From contig CALBDO010000014.1 of the NCBI GenBank assembly GCA_937927515.1, positions 39,059 through 103,058 of the forward strand: a stretch of 64,000 bases of DNA. Reading direction: 5' to 3'. Under the pieces are notes generated by a model. That model was given only the letters and a program-made list of their open reading frames with translations, was not told the origin of the DNA and did no database searches. Every line of letters begins with the position of its first letter. Positions within the stretch are counted from its first letter, which is position 1. The position numbers and the translations under genes were made by a program. Shown one piece after another: positions 28,272 to 37,492 of the stretch. The DNA is from Candidatus Kapaibacterium sp. (GTDB taxonomy: Bacteria; Bacteroidota; Ignavibacteria; Kapaibacteriales; UBA2268).

Positions 28272-28871
28272 ATGGATGTGTCTCTTGCTATCGACTTGCT
28301 TAAAAAAGGTGGGGTGGTTGCATTTCCCACCGACACTGTTTATGGTATTGGTTGCGACATTTTCAATTTAAGTGCTATTAAGAGGATTTATGAAATTAAA
28401 AAAAGAGATGCTTCCAAGCCTCTTGCTGCCCATGTAGGTTCAATTGAACAAATAAAAATGGTGGCAATTACAAACGTGCAATACTTTGATGTTTTATGTC
28501 AGAAATTTTTGCCAGGCCCACTTGCAATTGTATTGCCAAAATTACAAACAGTTAGTAATATTGTCACAAGTGGAATGGATACCATTTCAATTCGTTTCCC
28601 AGATTGTTCCGAAGCTGTAGATTTAGCACTTGGTTTAGGCAACCCAATTGCTGCAACCTCTGCTAATTTATCTGGAATGCCCTCTGCGGTCCATCATATT
28701 GAAGTAATAAACTATTTTAAAGATAGTGTTGACTTTGTAATAAAAGCGGGAACTACAAAATTTAAAAAAGAGTCTACAATTGTGGACTTGACACAAACCC
28801 CACCTAAAATTCTTCGTGAAGGAGTTATTTCAAAAATTGAAATCGAGCAAATACTACGAAAGTGTTCTTAA
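28272..28871 (+). CDS. tsaC: L-threonylcarbamoyladenylate synthase (Sua5/YciO/YrdC)
   Basis: A 199-residue YrdC-domain enzyme making threonylcarbamoyl-AMP from Thr, bicarbonate and ATP for t6A37 modification of ANN-decoding tRNAs. Conserved motifs: GGVVAFPTDTVYGIGCD, YEIKKRDASKPLAAHV, FLPGPLAIVL and PIAATSANLSGMPS. There is no C-terminal Sua5 domain, so it is the short TsaC type. It diverges from glgP across a short A/T-rich gap. Confidence 0.92.
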   Translation: MDVSLAIDLLKKGGVVAFPTDTVYGIGCDIFNLSAIKRIYEIKKRDASKPLAAHVGSIEQIKMVAITNVQYFDVLCQKFLPGPLAIVLPKLQTVSNIVTSGMDTISIRFPDCSEAVDLALGLGNPIAATSANLSGMPSAVHHIEVINYFKDSVDFVIKAGTTKFKKESTIVDLTQTPPKILREGVISKIEIEQILRKCS

Positions 28872-29054
28872 TTTCGAAAAGATGGTTAATTCTTTCATTC
28901 AATATAATGGCTTCTATTTTCTCTTCTGCCGATTTAATTTATATTAAATTTGGTAGACAACGAAGAACCAATAGATTTTACAATAAAATATGAGAATAGA
29001 AAAAACGTTTGTCTTATTTGATTTTCGTTTTATCAAAAATATTTTTTAGATTTT

Positions 29055-29690
29055 ATGGAAAAGTTAGCAAAAACAAGTGTCAAAATAAATGATTTGATAG
29101 CAAGACGTTGGAGTGCACGAGCCTTCGACCCAAATAAACCTGTTGAAGGTTGGAAAATTGTAGCGCTATGCGAAGCATCTCGCTGGGCTCCATCTTGTGG
29201 TGCAGAAGAACCCTGGCGTTTTATTATCTGGGACAAATTTTCCTCCGAGATAGAATACTCAAAGGCATTTGATGTTTTAGACGAAGGCAACAAAAAATGG
29301 GCACGAAACGCCCCTTTGCTCATTGCTGTAATTGCTGATACTCGTTGGAGGAGCAATCGCGAAGCAACGAACAAATGGGCGCCATTCGATACAGGGGCTG
29401 CTGCGATGGCTCTGTATCTACAAGCATTTGATTTGGGCTTATATGCTCATCCAATGGCTGGTTTCGATGCCACAAGGCTACGTGAATTGTTTCAAATCCC
29501 CGAAGACTACGAACCATTCGCAATGGTTGCCGTTGGTTACCCCGGGAATATCGACAATTTAGAAACATCATACAAAGAGCGAGAACTTGGAGAAAGAAAG
29601 CGACGCCCCTTGGGAGAAAACTTTTTTTACGCTCTTTGGGCTAATCCATTACAATATCAAAAATTAATTGAGGATAATACAAATGTCTGA
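29055..29690 (+). CDS. Nitroreductase-family flavoprotein
   Basis: A 211-residue FMN-dependent nitroreductase-like protein. Motifs: LIARRWSARAFDP at the N terminus, ASRWAPSCGAEEPWRFIIW, the central DTGAAAMALYLQAFDLGLYAHPMAGFD and a C-terminal RKRRPL. Such proteins reduce nitro compounds or quinones with NAD(P)H, and the natural substrate is not evident. The stop overlaps the ftsH ATG (ATGTCTGA). The 183 bases before it (28872-29054) contain a possible TAAATTTG box but nothing else. Confidence 0.85.
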   Translation: MEKLAKTSVKINDLIARRWSARAFDPNKPVEGWKIVALCEASRWAPSCGAEEPWRFIIWDKFSSEIEYSKAFDVLDEGNKKWARNAPLLIAVIADTRWRSNREATNKWAPFDTGAAAMALYLQAFDLGLYAHPMAGFDATRLRELFQIPEDYEPFAMVAVGYPGNIDNLETSYKERELGERKRRPLGENFFYALWANPLQYQKLIEDNTNV

Positions 29691-31725
29691 AGGTCACGAT
29701 AACAAAAACCCTTTCAAGAAGCAACAATTCTTTGGTGATAATCAAAAGCCAAAGATTGCCCGAAATTTGATACTCTGGCTGATAATTTTCACCAGCCTTA
29801 TTATGATTTATACAATGATGAATTCTGTTCAAAAGCCAGAATGGCCTATACCGTACAATAAATATCTTGAACTTTTGAACGAGGGTTACATTAAATCTGC
29901 TGTAATTATTAAATCGCACCTCAATGATTTTGAATTTCACGGAGAATTGAAAGAACCAGTTAAACTCAACATTGATGGTAGGTTACGCGAAGTTAGAAAC
30001 TTTGTTACAAAGCTCGGCGTGGTCGACTCCAAAACGGAGGAAATCTGGCTCTCGAAAGGCATTTCCATTAAGTATGAATCTGCAGACAATCCTTGGTGGA
30101 ATACCTTTCTCTCGATTCTGCCTTGGGTAGTTCTGATAGGAATTTATATTTACTTCTTCCGAAGAATGCAAATTGGTAGTGGTGGAGGAGCAGGCAAAAA
30201 CATTTTTTCATTTGGCAAATCTCGTGCTCGAATGATTTCGAATAATCAGAACAAAGTGACGTTTGCCGACGTTGCTGGTTGCGACGAAGCAAAAGAGGAG
30301 CTGGAAGAGGTTGTTGAATTTTTAAGAGACCCACAAAAATTTCAACGTCTTGGTGGTAGGATACCGAGAGGTGTACTCCTTATTGGTCCACCGGGTACTG
30401 GTAAGACCCTGCTTGCGCGAGCCATTGCTGGCGAGGCAAATGTGCCTTTCTTTTCCATTTCTGGTGCAGAGTTTGTTGAAATGTTTGTCGGGGTGGGTGC
30501 TAGTCGAGTTCGAGATTTGTTCGAACAAGCCAAAAAACATTCTCCCTGTATTGTTTTTATCGATGAAATAGATGCTGTTGGGCGCCAGCGTGGTGCTGGG
30601 CTTGGGGGTGGTCACGATGAACGTGAACAAACATTAAATCAACTTCTTGTTGAAATGGATGGTTTCGAGCAAAATAGTAGCGTAATTGTAATTGCAGCTA
30701 CGAACCGACCCGATGTACTCGACCCGGCCCTCCTTAGGCCAGGAAGATTTGATAGGCAAATTGTTGTCGACCGCCCTGACGTCAAAGGTAGGGAGCAAAT
30801 TTTTAAAGTCCATGCTCGCCGACTTCCCCTCGCCGAGGATGTAGATTTTGAAATCTTGGCTCGCTCGACTCCAGGACTCTCTGGTGCAGACATTGCAAAT
30901 ATAGTCAACGAAGCTGCCCTTCTTGCAGCTCGTAGAAATAGTGATGTTGTTACTATGTATGATTTCGAAGCTGCCAAAGACAAGGTTCTTATGGGAATCG
31001 AACGGAAGAGCATGGTAATCTCTGAGAAGGAAAAAGAAGTAACTGCTTATCATGAAGTAGGCCATGCCCTCGCTGCTAAATTCACTCCATTTGCCGACCC
31101 TGTCCACAAGGTTACGATTATCCCTCGAGGTAGGGCTCTCGGTGTAACTGCTACTTTGCCCAAAGAGGATTTTCATACTTTTTCCAAAGAGTACTTAATG
31201 GCTCAGTTGGTCGTATTGATGGCTGGTCGAGCTGCTGAAAAAATTGTGTTCAACACACTCTCAACTGGCGCTGCAAATGATTTGGAGCGTGCTACCAACA
31301 TTGCAAGGAAAATGGTTTGTGATTGGGGAATGAGCGATGTCCTTGGCCCAATTACATTTGCCAACCGACACGAAGAGGTGTTTCTTGGCCGAGAAATAGT
31401 GCAACCACGAGACCATAGCGAAGCCACTGCACAGATAATTGACAAAGAAGTTCAAAAAATACTGTTGAATGCATACGAAACTGCCGAAAATCTCCTAAAA
31501 GAAAAGGAAGAATTGCTACACAAGACTGCTAAAATTCTTTTGGAGCGAGAGACTATCGAAGGCGAAGAATTGGATATGCTTATTCGTGGAGAAGAGCTCC
31601 CTCCAATAAATATTCGCAAGCTCCGTGCTTTGAAAAGTATGAAAATCGATGGGGAACAAAGCAAGGACGATACGGGAAAGAAAAATCTCATTGAACAAAA
31701 TTTTGAAGATGCAAAAAAAGAATAA
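29683..31725 (+). CDS. ftsH: ATP-dependent zinc metalloprotease FtsH
   Basis: A membrane-anchored AAA+ protease of about 680 residues for quality control of membrane and cytosolic proteins. Two N-terminal transmembrane helices ([36 protein letters not shown]) flank a periplasmic domain. The AAA domain shows [13 protein letters not shown] (Walker A, about residue 234), [14 protein letters not shown], the pore loop [10 protein letters not shown] and the [12 protein letters not shown]. The protease site is [11 protein letters not shown] (about residue 457). The ATG at 29683 overlaps the upstream stop and follows gagg, so it is preferred over the track TTG at 29668. The HAD gene starts at the base after its stop. 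Confidence 0.97.
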   Translation: MSEGHDNKNPFKKQQFFGDNQKPKIARNLILWLIIFTSLIMIYTMMNSVQKPEWPIPYNKYLELLNEGYIKSAVIIKSHLNDFEFHGELKEPVKLNIDGRLREVRNFVTKLGVVDSKTEEIWLSKGISIKYESADNPWWNTFLSILPWVVLIGIYIYFFRRMQIGSGGGAGKNIFSFGKSRARMISNNQNKVTFADVAGCDEAKEELEEVVEFLRDPQKFQRLGGRIPRGVLLIGPPGTGKTLLARAIAGEANVPFFSISGAEFVEMFVGVGASRVRDLFEQAKKHSPCIVFIDEIDAVGRQRGAGLGGGHDEREQTLNQLLVEMDGFEQNSSVIVIAATNRPDVLDPALLRPGRFDRQIVVDRPDVKGREQIFKVHARRLPLAEDVDFEILARSTPGLSGADIANIVNEAALLAARRNSDVVTMYDFEAAKDKVLMGIERKSMVISEKEKEVTAYHEVGHALAAKFTPFADPVHKVTIIPRGRALGVTATLPKEDFHTFSKEYLMAQLVVLMAGRAAEKIVFNTLSTGAANDLERATNIARKMVCDWGMSDVLGPITFANRHEEVFLGREIVQPRDHSEATAQIIDKEVQKILLNAYETAENLLKEKEELLHKTAKILLERETIEGEELDMLIRGEELPPINIRKLRALKSMKIDGEQSKDDTGKKNLIEQNFEDAKKE

Positions 31726-32250
31726 ATGATAAAGCGAAAGGCTATCTTTTTCGACCGAGATGGCATCGTAAATTATAGAATTGTTGGGGAATATATCAAT
31801 CGAGAAGAAAATTTCCACTTTACGCCAGATTTTCTCGAAATCCTTCCAAAAATTAAAAAATTAGGCTACCTTGCTATTTTAGTTTCTAATCAAAAAGGCG
31901 TTGGTAAAGGTTTAATGACAAGCGAAGAACTTGGTAAAATCAATGATTTTATGCTACAAAAACTTTTGGAATTAACCGGCGAAAGTTTTGATGATGTATT
32001 CTACTGTACAGATGTTTCGGTGGAAAATAGCTTCAATTTGAAGCCTAATCCCGGTATGCTTTTAGAGGCTGTCGAAAAGTGGAGCATTGACATTCAGAAT
32101 TCTTGGATGGTGGGTGATACAGACAAAGACATAATTGCCGGCAAAAGGGTGGGACTGAAGACTGTTTTAATTGGTTTACCAGAAGAAAACAATGCAGAAC
32201 CAGATTATACATTTCCCTCTTTGATTGAGTTTTACAAGGTTTTAATTTAA
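31726..32250 (+). CDS. HAD-IIIA phosphatase, heptose-bisphosphate phosphatase-like without zinc loop
   Basis: A 174-residue HAD phosphatase of the GmhB/HisB-N group: FFDRDGIVNYR with both nucleophile and acid/base Asp, LVSNQKGVGKG, LKPNPGM and MVGDTDKDIIAG. In GmhB the segment before KPxPG carries the Cys/His zinc loop, but here it reads FYCTDVSVENSFNLKPNPG and lacks those ligands. It may still remove the C7 phosphate of heptose 1,7-bisphosphate for the pathway using rfaE1/rfaE2, but substrate is uncertain. It starts immediately after the ftsH stop and directly precedes the DedA gene. Confidence 0.78.
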   Translation: MIKRKAIFFDRDGIVNYRIVGEYINREENFHFTPDFLEILPKIKKLGYLAILVSNQKGVGKGLMTSEELGKINDFMLQKLLELTGESFDDVFYCTDVSVENSFNLKPNPGMLLEAVEKWSIDIQNSWMVGDTDKDIIAGKRVGLKTVLIGLPEENNAEPDYTFPSLIEFYKVLI

Positions 32251-32889
32251 ATGGAAGAGAAAGTTATAGAAATTTTATCTTCTCCGTTTATTACACCCGG
32301 TCTAATCCTCTTAATTGCCTTTTTCTTTCAATTTATAGAAAATTTATTTCCCCCCTCTCCGAGTGATGTGGTTTTGCTTTTCTTGGGAAGTTTAGTTTCT
32401 TTTGATAAAATCGATTTCCTTCCGCTCCTGGCTGTTGCCACCATTGGCTCATTACTTGGTTTTGTGACTATGTTTATAATTGGTAAAATATTTGGCGAAA
32501 AAATTCTCGATACTGGGAAGTTTAAGTTTATTAAACCAGAGAGCCTTGCTAAAGCAAGGAGGTGGTTTAGTCGTTGGGGCTACGGTATTGTTGTAGCAAA
32601 TAGATTTCTCTCTGGGACAAGGGCAGTTGTATCCTTTTTCGCTGGTGCAGCAGAGCTATCTGTTTTTAAAAGCACTTTTTATGCTGGAATAAGTGCTTTC
32701 GTTTGGAATGCTTTAATCTTGTATGCTGGTATGACTTTTGGAAATAATTGGAAAAATGCAGTTGTTTTTTTGGAGCTTTACTGGAAAATTGTGCTTGCAG
32801 TTATTTCCTTTGGGCTAATATTGTATGTAATTTATTCCCGTTTTGGAGCAAAGAAAAAAATTGATTCTTCAAATAGTCGAAATAATTAA
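32251..32889 (+). CDS. DedA-family membrane protein
   Basis: A 212-residue VTT-domain inner-membrane protein. The family re-entrant motif is seen as FIENLFPPSPSDVVLLFLGSL, then GSLLGFVTMFIIG, and the signature region RWGYGIVVANRFLSGTRAVVSFFAGA containing the arginines required in DedA proteins. At least four hydrophobic helices are present. DedA proteins are implicated in lipid-carrier or phospholipid flipping and in envelope integrity. It is last in the nitroreductase-ftsH-HAD run and faces convergent glgA across 71 bases. Confidence 0.88.
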   Translation: MEEKVIEILSSPFITPGLILLIAFFFQFIENLFPPSPSDVVLLFLGSLVSFDKIDFLPLLAVATIGSLLGFVTMFIIGKIFGEKILDTGKFKFIKPESLAKARRWFSRWGYGIVVANRFLSGTRAVVSFFAGAAELSVFKSTFYAGISAFVWNALILYAGMTFGNNWKNAVVFLELYWKIVLAVISFGLILYVIYSRFGAKKKIDSSNSRNN

Positions 32890-32960
32890 AGTTCTGTTTA
32901 GAAGTTTCCAAGCGTAAACGAAGTTTTCTAAAGAGTTTAGTTTTATTAGAAACGTAAATT

Positions 32961-34445
32961 TTAAGTAATGACTCTACCAATTTTTTCCAAAGCCCATTTA
33001 AAAACTTTAATGTACTCCATAGCAGTTTTTTCTGCTGAAAAATCCTTTTGCATGGAGTTCTTTCGAATTGTACTCCAGTGTGGTTCTTTTTGGTAATAAT
33101 CGAAAGCTCTTTTGATTGCATAGGACATATCATCGGCGTTGTATTGGTAAAAAGTAAATCCCGTTCCACTCATTGATACTGGATTGTATTCTTCAATTGT
33201 ATCGACAAAACCGCCAGTATATCTTGCAATGGGTATCGTACCATAGCGAAGGGCATACATTTGTGTAAGTCCACAAGGTTCGAAACGAGAGGGAAGAATT
33301 AAATAATCACTACTAGCAATAATACGATGTGCAAGGGAATTGGAATATCCAATATGCACAAGAGCTTTGCTTGGATATTTCGATTGAAGATAGCGGAAAT
33401 AATCCTCGTATTTTTTTTCGCCCGAGCCAAGTAGGATAAATCGAAACCAGTTGTTTTGCAAGTGAGTTTCGAGGCAATAAACAAGTAAATCGATACCTTT
33501 TTGCTCGGCAAGCCTTGTGACACTACCAATCAATGGGAGTTCGTAATTGTCTTCTTCTGGTACACCAAAAGAGCGGAGCAGCTCGTATTTGTTAATCAAT
33601 TTGCCTTCGTTGAAATTGTTTATGTTATAGGTACAGAAAAGATTTTCGTCATTTTCTGGAGACCATTCAGCATAATTAACCCCGTTTAGTATTCCTATTA
33701 AATCAGCACCACGAAGCGATAACACGCTATGGAGGCCCTCTCCAAAGTATGGAAGGCGTATTTCATTGGCATAATTTGGACTAACTGTAGTGATTTTATC
33801 TGCGAACATTATACCTACTTTCATAGTGTTCACAGCACCGTTATGCTCGAACCAGGAGCCAGGATAAAACTCTTTCATCCCAAATGTAGAAAACTCCATT
33901 GCTCGCTTAGGGTCGAAAATTCCTTGATATGCAAGGTTGTGAATTGTATAAACGCCGGCGACATTAGAAAATAGTGGGTCGTATCGATAGAATGATTTTA
34001 AAAAAGCCATAGTAAATGCTGTATGGTAATCGTGGGCATGAAGTATGTCTGGCCTGAAGCCAATTGCTTTAGCTGTTTCGAAAACAGCCCGAGAGAAGAA
34101 AATAAACCTTCGGTCGTTGTCTGGATATTCGTCGGGTTCCCCATAAATACCCAAGCGTGAGAAATAATCCTGGTTTTCCACCAAATATACATCTGTATTA
34201 GAATTAGGTAGTTTGCCGTACCAAAGCCTTGCAAATTCAACCCAATGGCTTATTGGTACATACAAGACCATGTCCGTCGGTACAAAGCCCCAGTAGTTCG
34301 TATCGATAAATTGATACTTGGGTAAAACTACGACACTTTTGTATCCAACTTTTTCCCATTCTAACGATAGGTACTCAACGATATCTGCGAGTCCACCGGC
34401 TTTGGCGAATGGTGCAATTTCTGCTGTTGCTACAAGTATGTTCAT
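32961..34445 (-). CDS. glgA: Glycogen synthase
   Basis: A 494-residue GT5 starch/glycogen synthase adding glucose from ADP-glucose to alpha-1,4-glucan. N terminus ILVATAEIAPFAKAGGLADIVEYL includes the KxGGL ADP-glucose motif. HAHDYHTAF, VYTIHNLAYQG, GSVTRLAEQKGIDLL and the C-terminal PSRFEPCGLTQMYALRYGTIP follow. An aaagga ribosome site precedes the ATG. It pairs functionally with glgP at 25636, although the genes are separated. No glgB or glgC is seen in the window. Confidence 0.94.
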   Translation of the reverse strand: MNILVATAEIAPFAKAGGLADIVEYLSLEWEKVGYKSVVVLPKYQFIDTNYWGFVPTDMVLYVPISHWVEFARLWYGKLPNSNTDVYLVENQDYFSRLGIYGEPDEYPDNDRRFIFFSRAVFETAKAIGFRPDILHAHDYHTAFTMAFLKSFYRYDPLFSNVAGVYTIHNLAYQGIFDPKRAMEFSTFGMKEFYPGSWFEHNGAVNTMKVGIMFADKITTVSPNYANEIRLPYFGEGLHSVLSLRGADLIGILNGVNYAEWSPENDENLFCTYNINNFNEGKLINKYELLRSFGVPEEDNYELPLIGSVTRLAEQKGIDLLVYCLETHLQNNWFRFILLGSGEKKYEDYFRYLQSKYPSKALVHIGYSNSLAHRIIASSDYLILPSRFEPCGLTQMYALRYGTIPIARYTGGFVDTIEEYNPVSMSGTGFTFYQYNADDMSYAIKRAFDYYQKEPHWSTIRKNSMQKDFSAEKTAMEYIKVFKWALEKIGRVIT

Positions 34446-34555
34446 TCCTTTCTATAAAATTACAAAAATAATTTTCTCACTTGAGATTTCAAATTGCTCC
34501 AATAACTATTGCCATAATTCATTAGTATAACCACCTTGCTAAATAAAACAAAATA

Positions 34556-34573
34556 CCCGAACCGAGGTTCGGG
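34556..34573 (-). terminator. Rho-independent terminator after rpmA
   Basis: CCCGAAC-CGAG-GTTCGGG forms a 7-bp GC-rich stem. On the minus strand it is followed by TATTTTGTTTTATTT, as expected for termination of the rplU-rpmA transcript. Confidence 0.75.
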
Positions 34574-34602
34574 CAGCAAGCGGTGATTGGATTAAATAAA
34601 AA

Positions 34603-34866
34603 TTAATTTTTCTCCACAGGATATACGGATACTTTGAGTCTTTCCTTGTCTTTGCGTTCAAATTTCACAACTCCATCAATTAAAGCGAAAATAGTGTAAT
34701 CTTTTCCAAGACCGACATTTTTTCCTGGATGAAACTTTGTTCCTAATTGACGAACAATAATGTTTCCAGCTTTAACGAACTCGCCACCAAATCTTTTTAC
34801 TCCCCGCCTTTGGCCTGCAGAGTCGCGCCCATTTTTCGAAGAGCCACCGCCTTTTTTATGTGCCAT
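34603..34866 (-). CDS. rpmA: 50S ribosomal protein L27
   Basis: An 87-residue L27. It starts [18 protein letters not shown] without the Firmicutes-type cleaved N-terminal extension. [21 protein letters not shown] and the [11 protein letters not shown] segment are conserved. The N-terminal tail reaches the peptidyl-transferase centre. It follows rplU after 20 bases and precedes a hairpin terminator, as a two-gene operon. Confidence 0.97.
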   Translation of the reverse strand: MAHKKGGGSSKNGRDSAGQRRGVKRFGGEFVKAGNIIVRQLGTKFHPGKNVGLGKDYTIFALIDGVVKFERKDKERLKVSVYPVEKN

Positions 34867-34886
34867 TTGGTTCTCCTTTGAATATG

Positions 34887-35195
34887 TTAAATATTTATTT
34901 CTTTAATTTCCAACAAGGTGTAGAATTGACGATGTCCTTTGAATCTTCGATAGTTCTTTCTTCGCTTCTTCTTGAACACAATTAGCTTTGGGTCCTTGCC
35001 ATGTGCTACCACAGAAGCAACTACTTTTGCATTAAGATATGGCGACCCAACGTGGACCTCTCCATCTTTTTCAATGAAAAGGATTTTATCGAACTCTACT
35101 GTCTCGCCCTCTGCTTTATGCAATAGCTGGGTCTTGAGTACTTTATTTGGTTCGACTTCGTATTGAAATCCATTAATATCTACTACTGCAAACAT
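34887..35195 (-). CDS. rplU: 50S ribosomal protein L21
   Basis: A 102-residue L21 with the start [17 protein letters not shown] and the basic signature [20 protein letters not shown]. It binds 23S rRNA and is encoded directly upstream of rpmA, the almost universal order. The ORF on the opposite strand at 34972 is a shadow. Confidence 0.96.
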   Translation of the reverse strand: MFAVVDINGFQYEVEPNKVLKTQLLHKAEGETVEFDKILFIEKDGEVHVGSPYLNAKVVASVVAHGKDPKLIVFKKKRRKNYRRFKGHRQFYTLLEIKEINI

Positions 35196-35251
35196 AGTTT
35201 TTTCAGAAAAAATTAAATTAGAAATGCAATTTACGAAAAAATATTAAAATA

Positions 35252-36745
35252 TTAAAGTTCTATTGAAAATTTATTATGGTTTTTGTCAATTGGTATAGGA
35301 TATTCTCCAGAGAAACAAGCAGTACAATAGCCAATACCTTCCTCTTGGGGCACACTTTCAAGCAATTTTTTTAAAGAAAGATAATGCAAGGAATCCGCGC
35401 CAATAGCCTTTCCGATTTCTGCTTCGTCTTCGTAATAGTTTGCTATTAGTTCTTCTTTACTTGGAAAGTCCATACCATAGTAGCAAGGAAAGCGAATCGG
35501 TGGGGAAGTTATCCGCATATGAACTTCTTTTGGCTCTGCTTCTCGAATTAATTTAATTAAAGATTTTGATGTAGTGCCTCGAACTATCGAGTCATCCACA
35601 ACGACTACAATACGGTCTTTCAAAACTCCTTTAACAGTGTTGAATTTTACCTTCACTTTAAATTCTCTTTTGTCTTGACTTGGTGCAATAAAAGTTCTAC
35701 CCACATAGTGACTTCGAATTAGTCCAATTTCGAAAGCAGTTGGCTGTCCTTTCTCTGTATTAACCCGAGAATAGCCCAGTGCTGCAGTATTTCCACTATC
35801 GGGTACAGAAATAACAATAACTTTTTCTCCTTGGCTGGCAATTGTTGGTGATTCTTCTGCAAGGTTTTTACCGAGTTTCCTTCGCACTTTGTCAACATTA
35901 TGGTTGAAGATTTTGCTGTCCGGGCGTGAAAAATATATATATTCAAAAATACAGTGCCGAGCTTCTGGGGTAATGTCTTGTATCTTGTATGATTTTATTT
36001 CTCCGGTTTCAATAGTTTCTTTGTCGAGCACAATTAGCTCATTGTGATTAACTGAACGAATGTATTCAGCATTGATGATATCGAAGGCACAAGTTTCAGA
36101 GGCAACAATATATGCATAGCTATCTTGGGTTTTAATTCTTCCTACGTTGAGAGGGCGAAAACCATACGGGTCGCGAGCTGCAATCAAGGCTTCTTGGGTT
36201 AGAATAGCTAAAGAATATGCTCCTTTTACGATTCTCAGTGCTTCGAGCACTTGTTCGACGATATTTTTCTTCCTACTGTGAGCAATCAAGTGTAGAAAGA
36301 TTTCAGTATCGGTTGTTGTTTGAAAAATAGAACCAGCTTCGCTTAATTTTTGTCGTAAGGAAAGTGTATTTGTTAGGTTCCCATTGTGCGATATAGCAAG
36401 TATTCCAGAGTGATAGGACATTACAAATGGTTGAATATTTACCCGCTTGGTACTTCCGGTGGTCGAGTATCTATTGTGCCCAAGCGCACAGTCGCCCTTT
36501 AATGCGTCAGTAAGTATTTTAGGGTCGGAAAACACATCCAAAACTAACCCTTCGCCTTTATAGATAGCATATTTTTTCTTCTGTGCTTGGGCGTCGTAGT
36601 AAAAGCTAACAATTCCAGCTGCTTCTTGGCCTCGGTGTTGTAATGAATGCAAAGCATAGTAAGTTAGTATTGAAGCTTCTGGGTGGTTAAATACACCAAC
36701 AACACCGCAATTGCTCCGTGGTTTGTCAAAATCCTGAGTTGTCAT
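35252..36745 (-). CDS. purF: Amidophosphoribosyltransferase
   Basis: A 497-residue PurF making phosphoribosylamine from PRPP and glutamine, the committed step of purine synthesis. A 12-residue propeptide precedes the N-terminal nucleophile Cys (NCGVVGVF). SLQHRGQEAAGI and GHNRYSTTG lie in the glutaminase domain, and the PRPP loop is VVVVDDSIVRGTT. Cysteines in ARHCIFEYIYF, RFPCYYGMDFP and GYCTACFSGEYP match the four ligands of the B. subtilis-type 4Fe-4S cluster, suggesting an oxygen-sensitive enzyme. coaE lies 23 bases upstream on the same strand. Confidence 0.95.
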   Translation of the reverse strand: MTTQDFDKPRSNCGVVGVFNHPEASILTYYALHSLQHRGQEAAGIVSFYYDAQAQKKKYAIYKGEGLVLDVFSDPKILTDALKGDCALGHNRYSTTGSTKRVNIQPFVMSYHSGILAISHNGNLTNTLSLRQKLSEAGSIFQTTTDTEIFLHLIAHSRKKNIVEQVLEALRIVKGAYSLAILTQEALIAARDPYGFRPLNVGRIKTQDSYAYIVASETCAFDIINAEYIRSVNHNELIVLDKETIETGEIKSYKIQDITPEARHCIFEYIYFSRPDSKIFNHNVDKVRRKLGKNLAEESPTIASQGEKVIVISVPDSGNTAALGYSRVNTEKGQPTAFEIGLIRSHYVGRTFIAPSQDKREFKVKVKFNTVKGVLKDRIVVVVDDSIVRGTTSKSLIKLIREAEPKEVHMRITSPPIRFPCYYGMDFPSKEELIANYYEDEAEIGKAIGADSLHYLSLKKLLESVPQEEGIGYCTACFSGEYPIPIDKNHNKFSIEL

Positions 36746-36768
36746 TTGTTATTCTTCAAAAAGCAAAA

Positions 36769-37419
36769 TTAATTATTGTTTTTTGATTTGACATCATTTA
36801 CTTGCAATTCTTTCAGCATTTCAAGTATGAATTGTGTGTTCTTGTGTAGCTCTTCAATACTTCCGTTGTTGAATATTGTGAAGTCTGCAAATTTTCTTTT
36901 CTCTTCTTGTGGCATTTGTTTTTCCAACCTTCTTGCAACTTCGTTAGCTGAAAATTTACCGGTTGAGACCATTCTTTCTATGATTTTATTTATGGGCGAT
37001 ACTACTAAAATAATGTAATCAAACAAGTTCTCTATGTTTGCTTCATATATAAGAGCACTTTCGAAGAAAATCAAATTGTGTCCTTCTTCAATTAAGTCAT
37101 TTATAACTTTTTCAGCCTCGGAGAGAACAAATGGATGCACGATAGAGTTAAGTAATAATAGATTATGCTCCGCATCCGGGGCTTCGGAAAAGACTTTTTC
37201 TGCAAGATATTTACTGTTCAATTCTCCATTCGACTGGTAGACCTCGTTTCCAAAAGCCTTTTTTAATTTCTCTTGTAGTGTTTTATCATTTTTCATCAAT
37301 CTCTTTGCTAAATCGTCGGAATATATAACAGGATAACCTTCTTCTTCTAAAATTTTTGCCACTGTGGTTTTACCAGTTCCAAAATTGCCAGTTATACCAA
37401 CGAGTAGTATTTTTTTCAT
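36769..37419 (-). CDS. coaE: Dephospho-CoA kinase
   Basis: A P-loop kinase of about 216 residues phosphorylating dephospho-CoA, the last step of CoA synthesis. Motifs: VGITGNFGTGKTTVAKIL (Walker A), VIYSDDLAKRLM, and the HPFV / FFESALIYE region of the CoaE fold. The track ORF opens at 37455, but the conserved N terminus begins at the ATG at 37419 (MKKILLVGITG), which I use. The gene lies between the hppA terminator and purF. Confidence 0.9.
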   Translation of the reverse strand: MKKILLVGITGNFGTGKTTVAKILEEEGYPVIYSDDLAKRLMKNDKTLQEKLKKAFGNEVYQSNGELNSKYLAEKVFSEAPDAEHNLLLLNSIVHPFVLSEAEKVINDLIEEGHNLIFFESALIYEANIENLFDYIILVVSPINKIIERMVSTGKFSANEVARRLEKQMPQEEKRKFADFTIFNNGSIEELHKNTQFILEMLKELQVNDVKSKNNN

Positions 37420-37441
37420 ATTTTTTAACTTAAAATCAATA

Positions 37442-37465
37442 AGGGGTTCAAACAAGTGAACCCCT
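37442..37465 (-). terminator. Rho-independent terminator after hppA
   Basis: AGGGGTTCA-AACAAG-TGAACCCCT is a perfect 9-bp stem with a 6-base loop, 28 bases downstream of the hppA stop on the minus strand and followed there by TATTGATTTT. It separates hppA from coaE-purF. Confidence 0.75.
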
Positions 37466-37492
37466 CAAAAATAAAAAAATTACTTATAATTA

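Noticed and set aside
30634-31176. 180-residue minus strand ORF opposite ftsH
   Set aside because: It is a shadow of the AAA and protease-domain coding region of ftsH.
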